From contig CAJNOP010000017.1 in NCBI GenBank assembly GCA_905250075.1, forward strand, positions 1,557,734 through 1,621,733: 64,000 bases of DNA. Direction: 5' to 3'. Each line of letters starts with the position of its first letter. Within the stretch, counting starts at the first letter, position 1. The stretch comes from Rotaria sp. Silwood1 (Eukaryota > Rotifera > Eurotatoria > Philodinida > Philodinidae). Shown here piece by piece: positions 36,622 to 48,770 of the stretch. The notes under the pieces are model-generated. The model worked only from the letters and a program-made list of their open reading frames with translations. It searched no databases and was not told the DNA's origin. The position numbers and the translations under genes are program-made.

Positions 36622-37048
36622 GTTCTCAATAATATTAGTGTAGCAAATTAGATGAAACTATTTAAGAACAGAGTTGTTTTCTTTTTGTCTTTTATGAACA
36701 TAAAATGCATTTTTACTCACCTCCAATATATGACAGTCAGGTGCTCATTATACGAAAGATACTAATTATATTCAATTAAAATATTCATTATTTTTTTAAT
36801 TTAGAGAACTATCGTACTCTTAAAGCACGCATCAAAATTTTTTTGTCGTAGATCACAGCAGCTTGATCGCACTAGTTTATTTCATACTGAACATTTTTAT
36901 GTTTTTTCTCGTCCACATATTTGTATTTATCTATTATTCTAACAAAATCTATTACTGTTCACATTCATTGCAATTGGGTTTCTTTTCTTCTTTACAGATG
37001 AATACTTCAGACAACTAAACATATAGAAAGTTGACAAAAGAAAAAGAA
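36622..37048. other. 5' flank of the GPCR gene, with a short upstream frame
   Basis: This stretch contains a pyrimidine-rich acceptor-like site ending CTTTACAG at 36999. Directly after it, an ATG at 37000 opens a seven-codon frame (MNTSDN-stop) that closes before the GPCR start at 37049. The rest is AT-rich without recognised motifs. Confidence 0.4.
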
Positions 37049-40000
37049 ATGGAAATGAATAATAGTAAAATGATGATTTTAAATGAAACAATAACAAAAA
37101 AGTCGTTTGCAAATCAAAATATTTATATAATATTTGCTGGTCATCTTTTAATTATATTTTATTGTTTAATTTTTATTTTTGGTTTTTTGGGTATGTAAAA
37201 ATATATAGAAAAAATTATGAATTTATTTTAGGTGAATACCTTATTTTAGGTAATTCAGCTGTGATTTATGTAGCTATTCGAAAGAAAAAATATCGTAATG
37301 TAACAAACTGTTATGTTATTAATTTAGCTATAGCTGATTTATTATTTTTAACACTGGCAATACCATATACTACGTATTTAGGATTAGTTAATACTTATCT
37401 ATTTGGTGAGACTATCTGTAAAATTTATATGTATCTTGCCTATGTAAGTTGATATAAACTGACATAAAAATAAGAAAATTTTATTTAATTTATATTTTTG
37501 TTTTTCTCATCATAGGTATTTCTATTAGCTACTTGTAATACATTAGCTGCGATGAGTGTGGATCGATGTTTCTATATTGTTTTACCTAATTCTAAACTAC
37601 AACGACGTACACCACAAACTGCTTTTATAATTTGCATTATTATTTGGGCTAGTGAGTAGAAAAAACAATTTAAACTGGTAAGAGACAAAATATAAGATTT
37701 GTGTTTTTAGGTTCACTTGCACTTATTATTCCTTATCATATAATTTTACATATGTATACGTCGAATTCAAACACATGTGGTCTTAATGATCATGAAAATT
37801 TTGCTGTTTGTTTTCTTGTCTTTTGCTCTTATTATGCTCTACCACTTTTTATTATTATTGTATGTTATACAAAATTGGCAATGCATATTATAAAGTCAAA
37901 TCGACTTATTGCTATTAATATGAATACCGTATGAATGAAAGAAAAAACATGAAATATTTGAAGATAATAAATATTATTTTTTCTTTTGTAGAAAACTATT
38001 CCAAAATCATTAAAAACAAGACAAAGACAAGTGACGAGAATGGTAAAATAAAATTATAGTATAGCCTTACTCTAGTCGATACCCAAGGAGTCTTTTCCAA
38101 GTGTCTACTTTTGAAAGATGTTCGGTATTTTATTTTGAAATAGTTTTTATAGCTGCTGAAGTCTATTTCCAGCGTTTTCTAAATATTATAGTATAAGAAA
38201 CTGTGTCAAGAGCAACTTCTTTTGTCATATGAGCCAGTCCATATAAACGACGACAGACTGCCAAGAACATGCTCAATCGAGGTCGTTCGATTTTGTTCAG
38301 TTTAATATATGTTGTAGAGGTAAGAGTTCTGAGAATTTCAACCCAAGCCATTTGAAAAAATATTCTTCCATTGTTGAGATATGTAAATGTTTCTGAGGGT
38401 ACTATTGCTAAAAAAGCGCATTTTCTTTGTGTTTTCTGGTGACATTTTTATCTCATCAAGAATACATGCAATGGACTTGAATTTGTTTAGTATGACTAGA
38501 TATCATGATTCTCTATTGCCAAAAAAAATGAGCTTAAATAGATGTACTATTGACGAGTTGGTTAATACTACTAGTTATACGACAAAATGATCATTTTTCG
38601 GTATTTTGTATATATGTCTATTTCGTGAAGGGATCGTGTTAGAGAGTTGAAATTTTGACTGTGGAGAGATGCCATTGAGTACTTAGTCTAGTAAAAAGTT
38701 CAGCTTCCTGCATAGTTCCTATTGCTTAGAAGACCTTCCACAAAATCATGATTTTGACCAAAAACACGATTTTGAGAGATTCCGATCCTCCAAGAAATGG
38801 ATCGTCTAGAAGTGGGACTCATGTGGGTTTAAAGTACCCACTGAGTACTACAAAGTTATGAAAAAAATAGCGAGAAATCTCAAAAAATAATTCTAGGAGT
38901 TTGCTTGAAAAATACCAAAAAATGAGCCTTTTTCTATAGGAAACGTACCCAAGTTCACTTTGAAATTACTTGAAGAGTTTCATCATATGAGCTAAATTCT
39001 ATCTAGTAAAAATCGTCATATGATCCTCTATTACTTTCCATAAAAATATCATTTTAAAATGAAGAAAAATTTTTTTTCGAAAAATCCCCCAGGGGGTGGG
39101 GGGACTAGAGAGAAAAATTTTATCAGAAGAGACCTGAGGGAGGGTTAGGGAGATTTTTTGAAAAAAGGTTTTCTTCATTTTGAAAGGATATTTTTATGGA
39201 AAGTAATAGAGGATCATATGACGATTTTTACTAGATAGAATTTAGCTCATATGATGAAACTCTTCAAGTAATTTCAAAGTGAACTTGGGTACGTTTCCTA
39301 TAGAAAAAGGCTCATTTTTTGGTATTTTTCAAGCAAACTCCTAGAATTATTTTTTTGACATTTCTCGCTAATTTTTTCATGACTTTGTAGTACTCAGTGG
39401 GTACTCTAAACCCACATGAGTCCCACTTCTAGACGATCCATTTCTTGGAGAATCGGAATCTCCTAAAATCGTGATTTTGTGGAAGGTCTTCTAAGCAATA
39501 GGAACTATGCAGGAAGCTGAACTTTTTACTAGACTAAGTACTCAATGACATCTCTCTACAGTCAAAATTTCAACTCTCTAACACGATCCCTTCACGAAAT
39601 AGACATATATACAAAATACCGAAAAATGATCATTTTGTCGTATAACTAGTAGTATTAACCAACTCGTCAATAGTACATCTATTTAAGCTCATTTTTTTTG
39701 GCAATAGAGAATCATGATATCTAGTCATACTAAACAAATTCAAGTCCATTGCATGTATTCTTGATGAGATAAAAATGTCACCAGAAAACACAAAGAAAAT
39801 GCGCTTTTTTAGCAATAGTACCCTCAGAAACATTTACATATCTCAATAATGGAAGAATATTTTTTCAAATGGCTTGGGTTGAAATTCTCAGAACTCTTAC
39901 CTCTACAACATATATTAAATTGAGCAAAATCGAACCATCTCGATTGAGCAAATTAGGCTGTGGCTTACATGGACTGACTCATATGTTGAAAACTTCCAAT

Positions 40001-42858
40001 ATCGATGATTCTTTGTGAAAAAGTCACTGATAAGACTTCTTTTGAATACCTACCAGGAGAAATACGTCAAATCCAAGAGTATTATGTCAAACTTGACATG
40101 TTTTTTCCTTATTAATGATGCAGCGTCAGTGGATTGTCTAAATTAGCCATCATTGGTTTTATTCGCTGTATCCGACGCTGTAGCCGACAGTCCAGAAATA
40201 TAAAACAAAAGCTTTGGAATCGATCGAAAATTTGTATTTTTGTGGAATTACACAAAACGTCAGAATAGGTTTAAAAAGAGTATTCAAAGCTGATCAAAGT
40301 TGGCATGAAGAGTGCGTAAAAATCTGATAATTCTCAATGATATAAATTATATGAGCTACGATTAGAAATTTAAGGAATTGATTTATCTCTGCTTACAAAA
40401 ACCTAAAAAAATATAAATTTTAGACTGATTTGGAGACGTTTGTTTTTTAATTTATAAATTTAGACTAGAACTTCGGATAAAATAAAATGATCACTGCTAA
40501 TATAAACAATTGACAAAAGTAGATTCTTAATAAGGAAAAAATGTCATCTTTGACATCACGTTCTAGGATTGAGTGCATTCTTACCTTCCAGTGAAGACAG
40601 ATGTTAATCAATTCTAACTAGGTTTTGCTTAAAGTAAATTGTGAATTTGGGATCGCTTCATAAATTAATAAATGAACATTTCTTCAATTATTGTTTTCTC
40701 GCTTTCTACTCTATCTTCTCTCTGGTACTTCTTTTTATTGGAATCTACGTCCCATATTAATGTTGCATTCACTCATTTGGGATCTCTATTTATCATTCCT
40801 CTGACAAGTAACTATGTCTCGCATTTTTCAAAACATTTATTAACTTGTTCTAAACTATTAATTTGTGTTCAGAATGTTGTGGGCTTTCTATTAGTAAAGG
40901 GAAAATGCAGCTATTGTTCAGGGCAACTGAAAATGGTTATCTATAGCACCAACACAAATGATACTTCTTGTTTGTTTTTAAAAGTTCTACAGTTATTACT
41001 CGCATTTACCTTTTCTATGCCTAATTAATGTTTTCTCGTTCATGTATGAATAGTATATGCAGTGTACAATTACTAAGCACAGCTTTGTCCTAGGGAAACA
41101 TGAATATCTAAAGGTCTGGAACAGAAAAATCTAGAAAATGAAAAGTAACAATGACTAAAAATATAGAAAGAGAAAAATTCAGAAAATCTTAACTTTCGAC
41201 ATAAAACAAAGACATTATAACGCGATAAGTTTTCGAAGACTTTTATGTTTGAAATTATCTGAATGTTGGGACAATGCTTCGAAATGAGAAGGTTATCCAT
41301 TTTTCAAAGACTGCTTACTGGAAAGAAGACTAAAACGAAGCTACAATCCACAATAGAGAGATATCAATATAGGGAGGTTTTACCGTAGTTGTTCATAATG
41401 TTTATTTCAATGTATCAAGTTTGACAGTTAAATTTAGTTAATTGAAGACTCAAATCAACAAATTTTGATCAATGGTTTTAGAGTTTGTATGGAACACGGT
41501 CTAAATGGAGTATTGAAGTATACAGATACAAATTTGGACTCATTGTTCTAGTCTTTCACAGATCATGATATACACTGTTGATATATGATCAAAGACCGTA
41601 TATCAATAATATCTTATTCTAATATACAAATCATTTTCTTATTGTATTTCTTGAGGATTAAGTAAAAGAATATTGAAGATATGCGTCTCAAAACAGACAA
41701 AATAAAGCAGTCTCCTATGATTAGTAATAACAACTACATTGTGTTTCACATTTTAATTCCATAGAAATTGTGCTAAAAGCTTTTGAGTAAAGATTTTCAT
41801 CGGCCGAATTGTGAGCATATGAATCATGGTTTTCCTTGAACATCATGTCTTGCATGGTAATGTATTCATGTCGGTCATCCCTAAATAAATCTTTATTAAT
41901 TCAAGTCAGCTGCTAGCCGATATTATACATAATATAATGAAGATTTCTCTTGTAGTGATTCAATATCTTATTAGAACAAGCTTTGACATATGTCAGCCAA
42001 TAGAGTAGAACCTTTCAAAGATTAATTGTATTTATATTCATATGTCTGATAACATTTTGTTTTGACGTTTAAAGCAAATCATAGCTCACAGAATGTTTAT
42101 ATGTTTTCATATTTTTCACTCAATCATTTATCTGTTAGATTGTCAAACCTGATACCTTTCGAATTTGAAAACAAATCATATCACTTTGTCCATAAATGAT
42201 TCTGATTAAGAAAATCAAAAATTATATGAGTAGATCGTCCAATGTGATCACATCAAGTTGTTTGAACATTACCCATCATTGACTTTCATCAATTTGATTT
42301 TATTACAAAATATATTCTTAATTTATAGAATTTTCAAAATTTCTAATAGGAAACCAAACACTTCTTGATTGATAACAATTTAAAAATTCAATTTGCTTGT
42401 TCTTTTAGGTTATTGTGGTAACATTAGCATTTGCTATATGTTGGTTACCAATTCATATACTTGAACTAATGAAATGTGCTAATTCATCAATACTCTATGC
42501 TCTTATTCGATCTTATCCAAAAGTTCTTTATTCAATTCGTGCATTTACACATGCATTAGCTTATTTCAATTCGTGTTTAAATCCATACTTATATGCATTA
42601 TTGAATCGTAATTTTTGTTGTGATCTTATTGATATAATTCCAACACGTTTTGTACGCCATTGTCGAATGAGAACACTTGAAACTAACACTTCAAATCCAA
42701 AAGAAAAATATTTATCTCCAACTATAATACCTAATGAAACTCTTCTTAAACAAGAACTTCATATCCATGACGTTGCTGATGATGAAATAGATTATAATGA
42801 AAAAGCAAAGCTAAAAACTGTCGATGTTAGTTGTCAAATTGAATTGCGTGAAATGTAA
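37049..42858 (+). CDS. Class A peptide GPCR, galanin/kisspeptin/allatostatin-A-like
   Basis: Six exons (37049-37190, 37250-37443, 37516-37651, 37711-37928, 37992-38042, 42409-42858) give 396 residues with seven membrane helices. Hallmarks: GNS in helix 1, NLAIAD in helix 2, the disulfide cysteines in GETICK and NTCGL, DRC at 128-130 in place of DRY, CWLP at 258-261 and NPYLY at 305-309. The SVDRCFYIVLP...RRTPQTA stretch and the FTHALAYFNSCLNP helix 7 fit the galanin, kisspeptin and allatostatin-A receptor group. It should signal through a G protein at the plasma membrane in response to a neuropeptide; the ligand cannot be read from sequence. The second exon has two in-frame acceptors 18 bases apart; the downstream one restores the conserved FLGNS. 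A 4.4 kb intron splits loop 3 from helix 6. Confidence 0.92.
38043..42408 (+). other. Giant intron of the GPCR gene
   Basis: This 4.4 kb intron, about 70 times the size of its neighbours, contains the long inverted repeat at about 38226-39985. After that comes AT-rich sequence with a 118-codon open frame (40672-41028). That frame is near the chance limit, has no recognisable domain and is not annotated as a gene. Confidence 0.7.
38226..39985. repeat. Long inverted repeat (foldback), arms about 860 bp
   Basis: Left arm about 38226-39090 and right arm about 39130-39985 are inverted copies centred near 39110. The identical 67-codon shadow frame in both arms (38387-38590 plus, 39630-39833 minus) shows near-identity over at least 200 bp. 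Differences include a deletion of about 18 bases in the right arm near the ACGATTTTG words and divergence towards the outer ends. The spacer is short and contains C and G runs. The arms show no gene. It could be a foldback transposon or a local inverted duplication. Confidence 0.88.
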
Positions 42859-43125
42859 TATGAATGAAATACTTTTTCTTTTGTTTTCTTTGTTTTTTTT
42901 CGTTGCTATTGATATATCAGAAAGCAAAAAAAAAGAAAATAATTACTAATATTTATTGAATGCTGATTTACCATAGACATATTAATTTATCAGAAAAATA
43001 CAAAAAAATCAAAAGATGACAAAAAAAACAAAATTTTTGGAATTAATCTGCTGATATCATTTGTTGCTGAGCAAACAAAATCATAATTCCGCAGCTGAAA
43101 CATAGAAAGAAGAAAATCTGAATAT
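42859..43125. other. Convergent intergenic spacer (GPCR and SPTLC2 3' ends)
   Basis: The two genes converge with only 267 bp between their stops, so their 3' UTRs must share or nearly share this space. It is AT-rich with A and T runs on both strands. Confidence 0.6.
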
Positions 43126-46100
43126 TTAAAAATATTCTTTGTCATAATCTGCTCGATTAAGTTCATTCCAACGACGCGGATGATTTCGTTTAGAATATCG
43201 TAGTGATACAAGATAACCAACATCATCCATGGCTTGTAAAGCCTAATATAGAAAATTCATTCGAATGAAAAATTTCTTTATTGAACTTACATGATCAAGC
43301 ATATCTTTTGTATGACCCGCTGATAGACAAAATCTTACACGTGATTCTGTGAGTAAAGTAGCTGGAAAACCGACAGTAACAACAGCACAACCACGCTTAA
43401 GCATTTCACGATTAACAGCTCTGAAGAAAGAAACTTTAATAAATTATAATTTAAAAGTAAAATTCAATCTTACGCAATTTTAGCTGGCATAAATATCATA
43501 ACTGGAACCACAGGTGAATTATCATTTCCATATACAATAAAACCCATATCAACAAGTTGACGACGAAAATAACGTACATTACAGGCTAATTGTTGAATAC
43601 GTTTTTGACCTAATATTCCGTGATATTAGATCAATTTCATAAATAAGAAGAAGCTCATCTCTTACCATCATTGGTACCATCACGACCCATAATTATATTC
43701 AATGCAGATATTATCTGATAGACAACAGGTGCTGACATACTGGTGGAATAACATCCTGAATGTGTGTAAATACGAATATGATCAATTAAAAACTAAAGAA
43801 AAATAATTTAAAATAAAGTTTCAAAAAATGAAAACCAATACTTTTTTTCCAGCAATATAACCACCAGCTGATCCAAAACTTTTAGTAAATGTTCCCATAT
43901 GTATATCAATATCATTGGGATTAACATTCCAATAATCAACAACACCACGACCACGTGAACCAATAGCGCCAATTGAATGTGCTTCATCAACATATAAATA
44001 AGCTTTATATTTTTTCTTCAATGCAATTATTTCTGGTAAGTTACAGAATGAACCTTCCATACTAAAAACAAAAATTGATTTTAAATATAAGAAAAATAAA
44101 ATAGCTGGTGTCATATTTTTTTACCTATATACGCCTTCGACAATAATCAAAATTTTTTTCCATGGTCGACATGTTCGTGGTTGACCATGAATAATAGCTT
44201 TACGTAATTGAATTTCCAAGTCTTTCACATCTATAAAAAAAAATATATATTTATTTTACGAGAAAAGTTTCATAAATGTTGAGACTATTCCAACCTATAC
44301 ACTCATACTATACTTCTCAGTGAGGCATTGCGAAAAAGAAAAATACAAACTATAACATTTTAGTTAGACTCATTTTTGTCTTTGTCAGATAGAAATTCAG
44401 TATTTTCAAAACGGAGTAACCATCTTAAGGTAACTCGACCCTTTTTTCAGAATTTCTCGGGAACAATTCGACAAAAACTAATAAAACTTTCAAGATAAAA
44501 AGATTTCGATAAGTAAAACAAAAATTGTCGTAGAATTACAACTTCCGAGTGTTTCTTTCAGAAATATAGATGGGTCGCAAAGGCCAAAACTCTCTCGTGG
44601 AAGTGTTTCAAAAATATCGTTTCTAGAGATCATTAAAAGTAAAATATTGGAAGCACCGTCAAAAAAAAATATTGTTTCCAATAATTGTATTTTTTAAAGG
44701 CTGCCCAATTTCGTAGGTACAACATTTTAAGAAAAAAACACGTATGTCACGTTGTTCAAAGGACTCAAAAAATTTTGAATCCGATCGGACGTACCGTGTG
44801 AGAGGGAATGGGGAAAGTTTTCATTTTTTTGTTCAAAATTTGAGTTTGGAAAAGGTTCAAAACAAACTTTTGTGTATACATCAGAATTTTTTTCTTCAAC
44901 TAAAGTGATCGCGAACAGGCCACGCTCAACGTTGTAAGAGGAGCATGACGCATGCTCTCAACATTTTTAGACACTATCATTAGAAGAATTTCTTATTCAA
45001 AGAATACTCGCAGTGTAAGTTTTTCGATTAGAGATTTCAAGAGTTGAGTTTTGTAAAGGTGCTAACAACAAAAAGTCTTCATTTGGATTGCATTTGATAT
45101 TGGACAGTTTGAACCTATACTAGCGATGAAAAACAAAAAAAATCAAAAAAAGCTTTGATATTAACATCTAGAAATGGAATTCTCTTTAGAGTACCCTCTT
45201 TCATGACTCAAAATTTTTGCCTTTTGTCATATTTGGTGTTTTATGATCATTGTATAGTCTCAAGTAGTATTCAAAAATTTGTCGTTAAATGTTAGAAAAT
45301 CAAATTTACATAACGAACGTAACGAATGGCGTTCGTCTCAAAGCAACTTTTTTATGACACAAAATGCAAACACTCTCCTATTTCTTCAATCTAGTACGTT
45401 CAATTGAGTTAAAAATTTTTTTTTTCACATATACTATATCCTTTCTGGAATGCGTATTTGTTTTATTTTGTTTCGAAAACTACTGTTCTGCTGATATTTT
45501 TTATTGTTCTTACAAAAAACTTCTGTTCTAAAAAACATACGTTTTTCAATCTATCTTTGATATTTTGGCTTTTTTATTCGAATAAAAAAATATAAAAAGA
45601 TATCCATCTCAAATAGTGTCTATTGTCTATAATAAAATTTTCAGCTCGATCAAGCATAGCAGCTTGAAGACCTGCATATGCCATTGTTTGCTATTATTAG
45701 TCTATTATCTCATAGAAGACAGCATCCAATACCTTTGAGTCTAGAATAACTTTTGCTTTACTCATCAAGTTCTATTTGCTCAAAAAATTTCAAAATTTTC
45801 TCATGAATTTGTTCTCCAGAAATCCTGATAACTAGAAGTTTCGTTAAGCCAAAATCTCAATACTAACCAACCTATAATGAATAAAATTTTGCAGAGGTCA
45901 TGAAATTCAATTGGAATGAATGTTTTATCTTAAATTGAACAATTAGAGCGAACTAAGTTTAAGTACAACTAATGACAACTATCGATGACTCGAATATCGT
46001 ACTTTGAAGTATCTAATAAATTATTGCCAAAGGCAAGTATACTTCAAAAATAAGAATCATATTATCATCCGTTGTTTTTCTTTGTGAGCATATCAACTAA

Positions 46101-47234
46101 ACTTGTAATGTACAGCAGTAGAAAAAAAATAAAGAAATTAATTATTATCATATATAAATCTCATATAAAGCAGCATAACTCAATGAGTGAAATTTTCTTC
46201 TATTTTATACGTTAGTTGAAATTTTTTTTTTCTGCATTATATATTTACCGTTATGATTAAATGTACGAATGACTGCTCCAGAGAGACGAGCACCAAGAAT
46301 AAGTGAAGTATGATTAAGTTTATCACTAAGTATCAAATCACCCTATTATGAAAGAAAATAATTCTAAACTTATTTTAAAATAAAACAAACACTTTAGTTT
46401 TACTTTTCCAGCAAGTGCAGGAATATTTAATGCATTCGTAGCAAAACCCATACCAAAAGTAATACAATCTTCGACATTTAAATAGTCAGCCATTAACGAT
46501 TCAAGATCTTTCATATATTGTTGTGTACCTAATTCATGACGTGTACTACCTGTTGTAACACCATATTTTTCAATAGACTTTATAGCTTGTTCAGAACAAG
46601 GACCAGAATTTTCAGCAAAACCCAAATAATTATATGAACCTAAATTGATTGATGGTAATTTTTTACCACTAAATCTACATTATCAACATAAAAGAAAGAA
46701 CATTTATACTTTGATTTAAAGCATTGTTTATTTTATTTTTACTTAAATGTCCAATTATAATCGTCTGATAGACGTTCCATAACTTGAACTGTAGCTCCAG
46801 CAACACTAGCAATAGGTTGATTAAATACATCACGTATACGTGTATATAAATTTCGTGTATAAAAACATTCATAACTTTGATAAAGTGGAACAAAATCCTG
46901 TTTGGTTTTTAAAGAAAATAATTAATCATAAATTATTCTATTGAAAAATGCAAAATACTTTTGGATTTGGATCTTGAGCAGTAGTCTTTTTTTCTATACC
47001 AATATTACGAAGAAAATCACGTAACCATCCAAGTACGCTAAGTAATGCATAGCCGAGAACAGTTATAACAGCAGCCGATGTTGGTGTCTCTTCAAAGTCA
47101 TCAGTAGTGTGAGTTGTAGGTAAATCCTAGGATAAGAATTATTGGTAAGGAAAATTTAAATAAAAAGAAATATTTTATATTACTCTTGACTCCTTTTTCA
47201 TATGAGTTTTTTCGGAATTTTTTACAGTTGACAT
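43126..47234 (-). CDS. SPTLC2: Serine palmitoyltransferase long-chain base subunit 2
   Basis: Eleven in-frame exons (minus order: 47234-47184, 47126-46959, 46897-46743, 46674-46404, 46342-46249, 44230-44125, 44061-43842, 43792-43666, 43609-43474, 43420-43291, 43242-43126) give 524 residues, close to the animal family's length. It condenses serine with palmitoyl-CoA, the first step of sphingolipid synthesis, in the ER with SPTLC1. Visible features: an N-terminal membrane helix (about 35-52), [22 protein letters not shown], the cofactor-stacking His in [20 protein letters not shown], the cofactor-binding [10 protein letters not shown] and the PLP-binding Lys (about 342) in [15 protein letters not shown]-terminal landmarks are SPVVPVM and [11 protein letters not shown]. 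The catalytic set is complete. The ATG follows directly on CTTCCAG, an acceptor-like site, so a 5' UTR intron or trans-splice site may adjoin the start. Confidence 0.95.
44231..46248 (-). other. Long intron of SPTLC2
   Basis: A 2.0 kb intron among otherwise 45-75 bp introns. It is AT-rich with oligo-A and oligo-T runs. I see no coding exon or clear repeat element in it. Confidence 0.6.
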
Positions 47235-48359
47235 CTGGAAGGAAAAATGAGATGTAATCAGAAAAATGGTTGACTGACAAAAAAATTGATACTCTTTTTT
47301 ATATGCTAATCAATCACAATTCTAGACGTATTTCATCACCATCACAACTACAACAACTAATAAAAACATCTGTTTACATTATGAATGTTGCCGTACAGTA
47401 CCCCCTTTATTCAAGAATCTAGGCAGAACGAGAAGAAAAAACTCTTCTAGATGCTGACGGAATATAAACAAATATGCGAAGATTAGCAACACACCTGACG
47501 TTAGCGACCCACGTCTTAGCAACGATCGCCGCCGTCTCTTTCGAATGACATCACCCTCCCCTCAAATCATGACGTACACGCCTTCGCTCAAACAAAATTT
47601 ATTCAAGTTTCTTTTTTTTCAAAGTACACACTCACGCTCACTATCGATTGTTAAAAAAATTGATTAAAGTAACGAAAGGATCAAACTGCAAATAGACGAC
47701 TACATATGTATCAACTTACTTTATTTTTGAAATATGCTTATATTCTCTTTCTTGCAGAGTGAATACTAAAAGAAGAGTTAAAAGATATGTAATATTTAAG
47801 TAGTTTAGTTTGCATGGGCGTACATATTCATCGATTACTACTCTAGATAAAAATAGGATACAAAAAGAAAGAAAAAAAAGGAAGAAAAAAACTAAGCGAG
47901 GACAAAAAAGGAAAGAAAAATCAGTTGTTATTTATTATCCATCTACTTCTTTCTTCATGTATTCGTACAAGATATAAATCAATGATTGATTACTATTTTC
48001 TAATTGATTTATTTTTATTAAAAGAAAATAACAAGTTTTGATAGTTATCTCAGCAATATCAATTATTATGGAGGTCGTTACGGAATATAATGTTCTTGTA
48101 TATTATTTCCACGCATTCCGCCTTCGAAAAAAAATATTGAATGAAAAAAAGTTTTCTAAGCTTGACGTCATTTATGTACTAAAAAATACAGAATTCATGT
48201 TTTTTTTATTTATTCATGAAAATTGAAAGACAACATCGTATAATACAAAGATACCCCTTGAAATAATGGTTACGATCTTAATTTTATATGTCAACCAAAG
48301 TTATGAACGATTTGTAATTGAACCTACTATTATTCATTAGAAAGTTTTTGTGCTTCATG

Positions 48360-48770
48360 TCAAACGAATAAAAGACAAAAAATAGTTAAATTTGTTGATT
48401 CATGAACGGATATGTTGTCTGTCGTTTTATTTCGACGTAATAAAAAAGAATTGATGTCATTGAATGTGTTTGAATGCCTCTCTTTGCAAATTTCTATATT
48501 TAACTTTAACATATAGTCTTCTACTGTTATGTTTCTTTGTCTTAAATGATACGTATCTCTAGGTACAATAAAAGTACCTTGAATTACAAATCTGGATGGG
48601 TCACAATTCTTCAAGAATAGATCAATACAAGATTACGATTAAAAAAAAACAGTGTAATCTGATTAATTAATCATTTACTTCGAAAACCAGTATTAAGAAG
48701 AGCTTTTCTAATTTTGTTAGATATCATCTGTCCATCAATTATTAAAATTCCGATTTAATCCATTTGAAGA
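48360..48770 (-). other. Possible coding exons, unknown
   Basis: A minus frame at about 48753-48680 reads ILIIDGQMISNKIRK... up to a GTAAAT donor-like site. A second open stretch, 48614-48360, contains RFVIQGTFIVPRDTYHLR. They are adjacent, on the same strand and less AT-skewed in codon choice than chance frames nearby, but I cannot prove a joint reading frame and recognise no family. Confidence 0.22.

Noticed and set aside
37232..37249. Upstream acceptor as the main start of GPCR exon 2
   Set aside because: It inserts EYLILG-like residues before the conserved GNS of helix 1; the acceptor 18 bases downstream restores the family pattern.
38387..39833. Identical 67-codon frames in both arms of the inverted repeat as a gene pair
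   Set aside because: The identity follows from the arms being inverted copies; the peptide has no recognisable features.
40672..41028. 118-codon open frame in the GPCR intron
   Set aside because: It has Leu/Ser/Phe-rich composition with no domain or signal-anchor logic. With stops expected at roughly 8% of codons in such AT-rich DNA, about one frame of this size is expected by chance in 64 kb.
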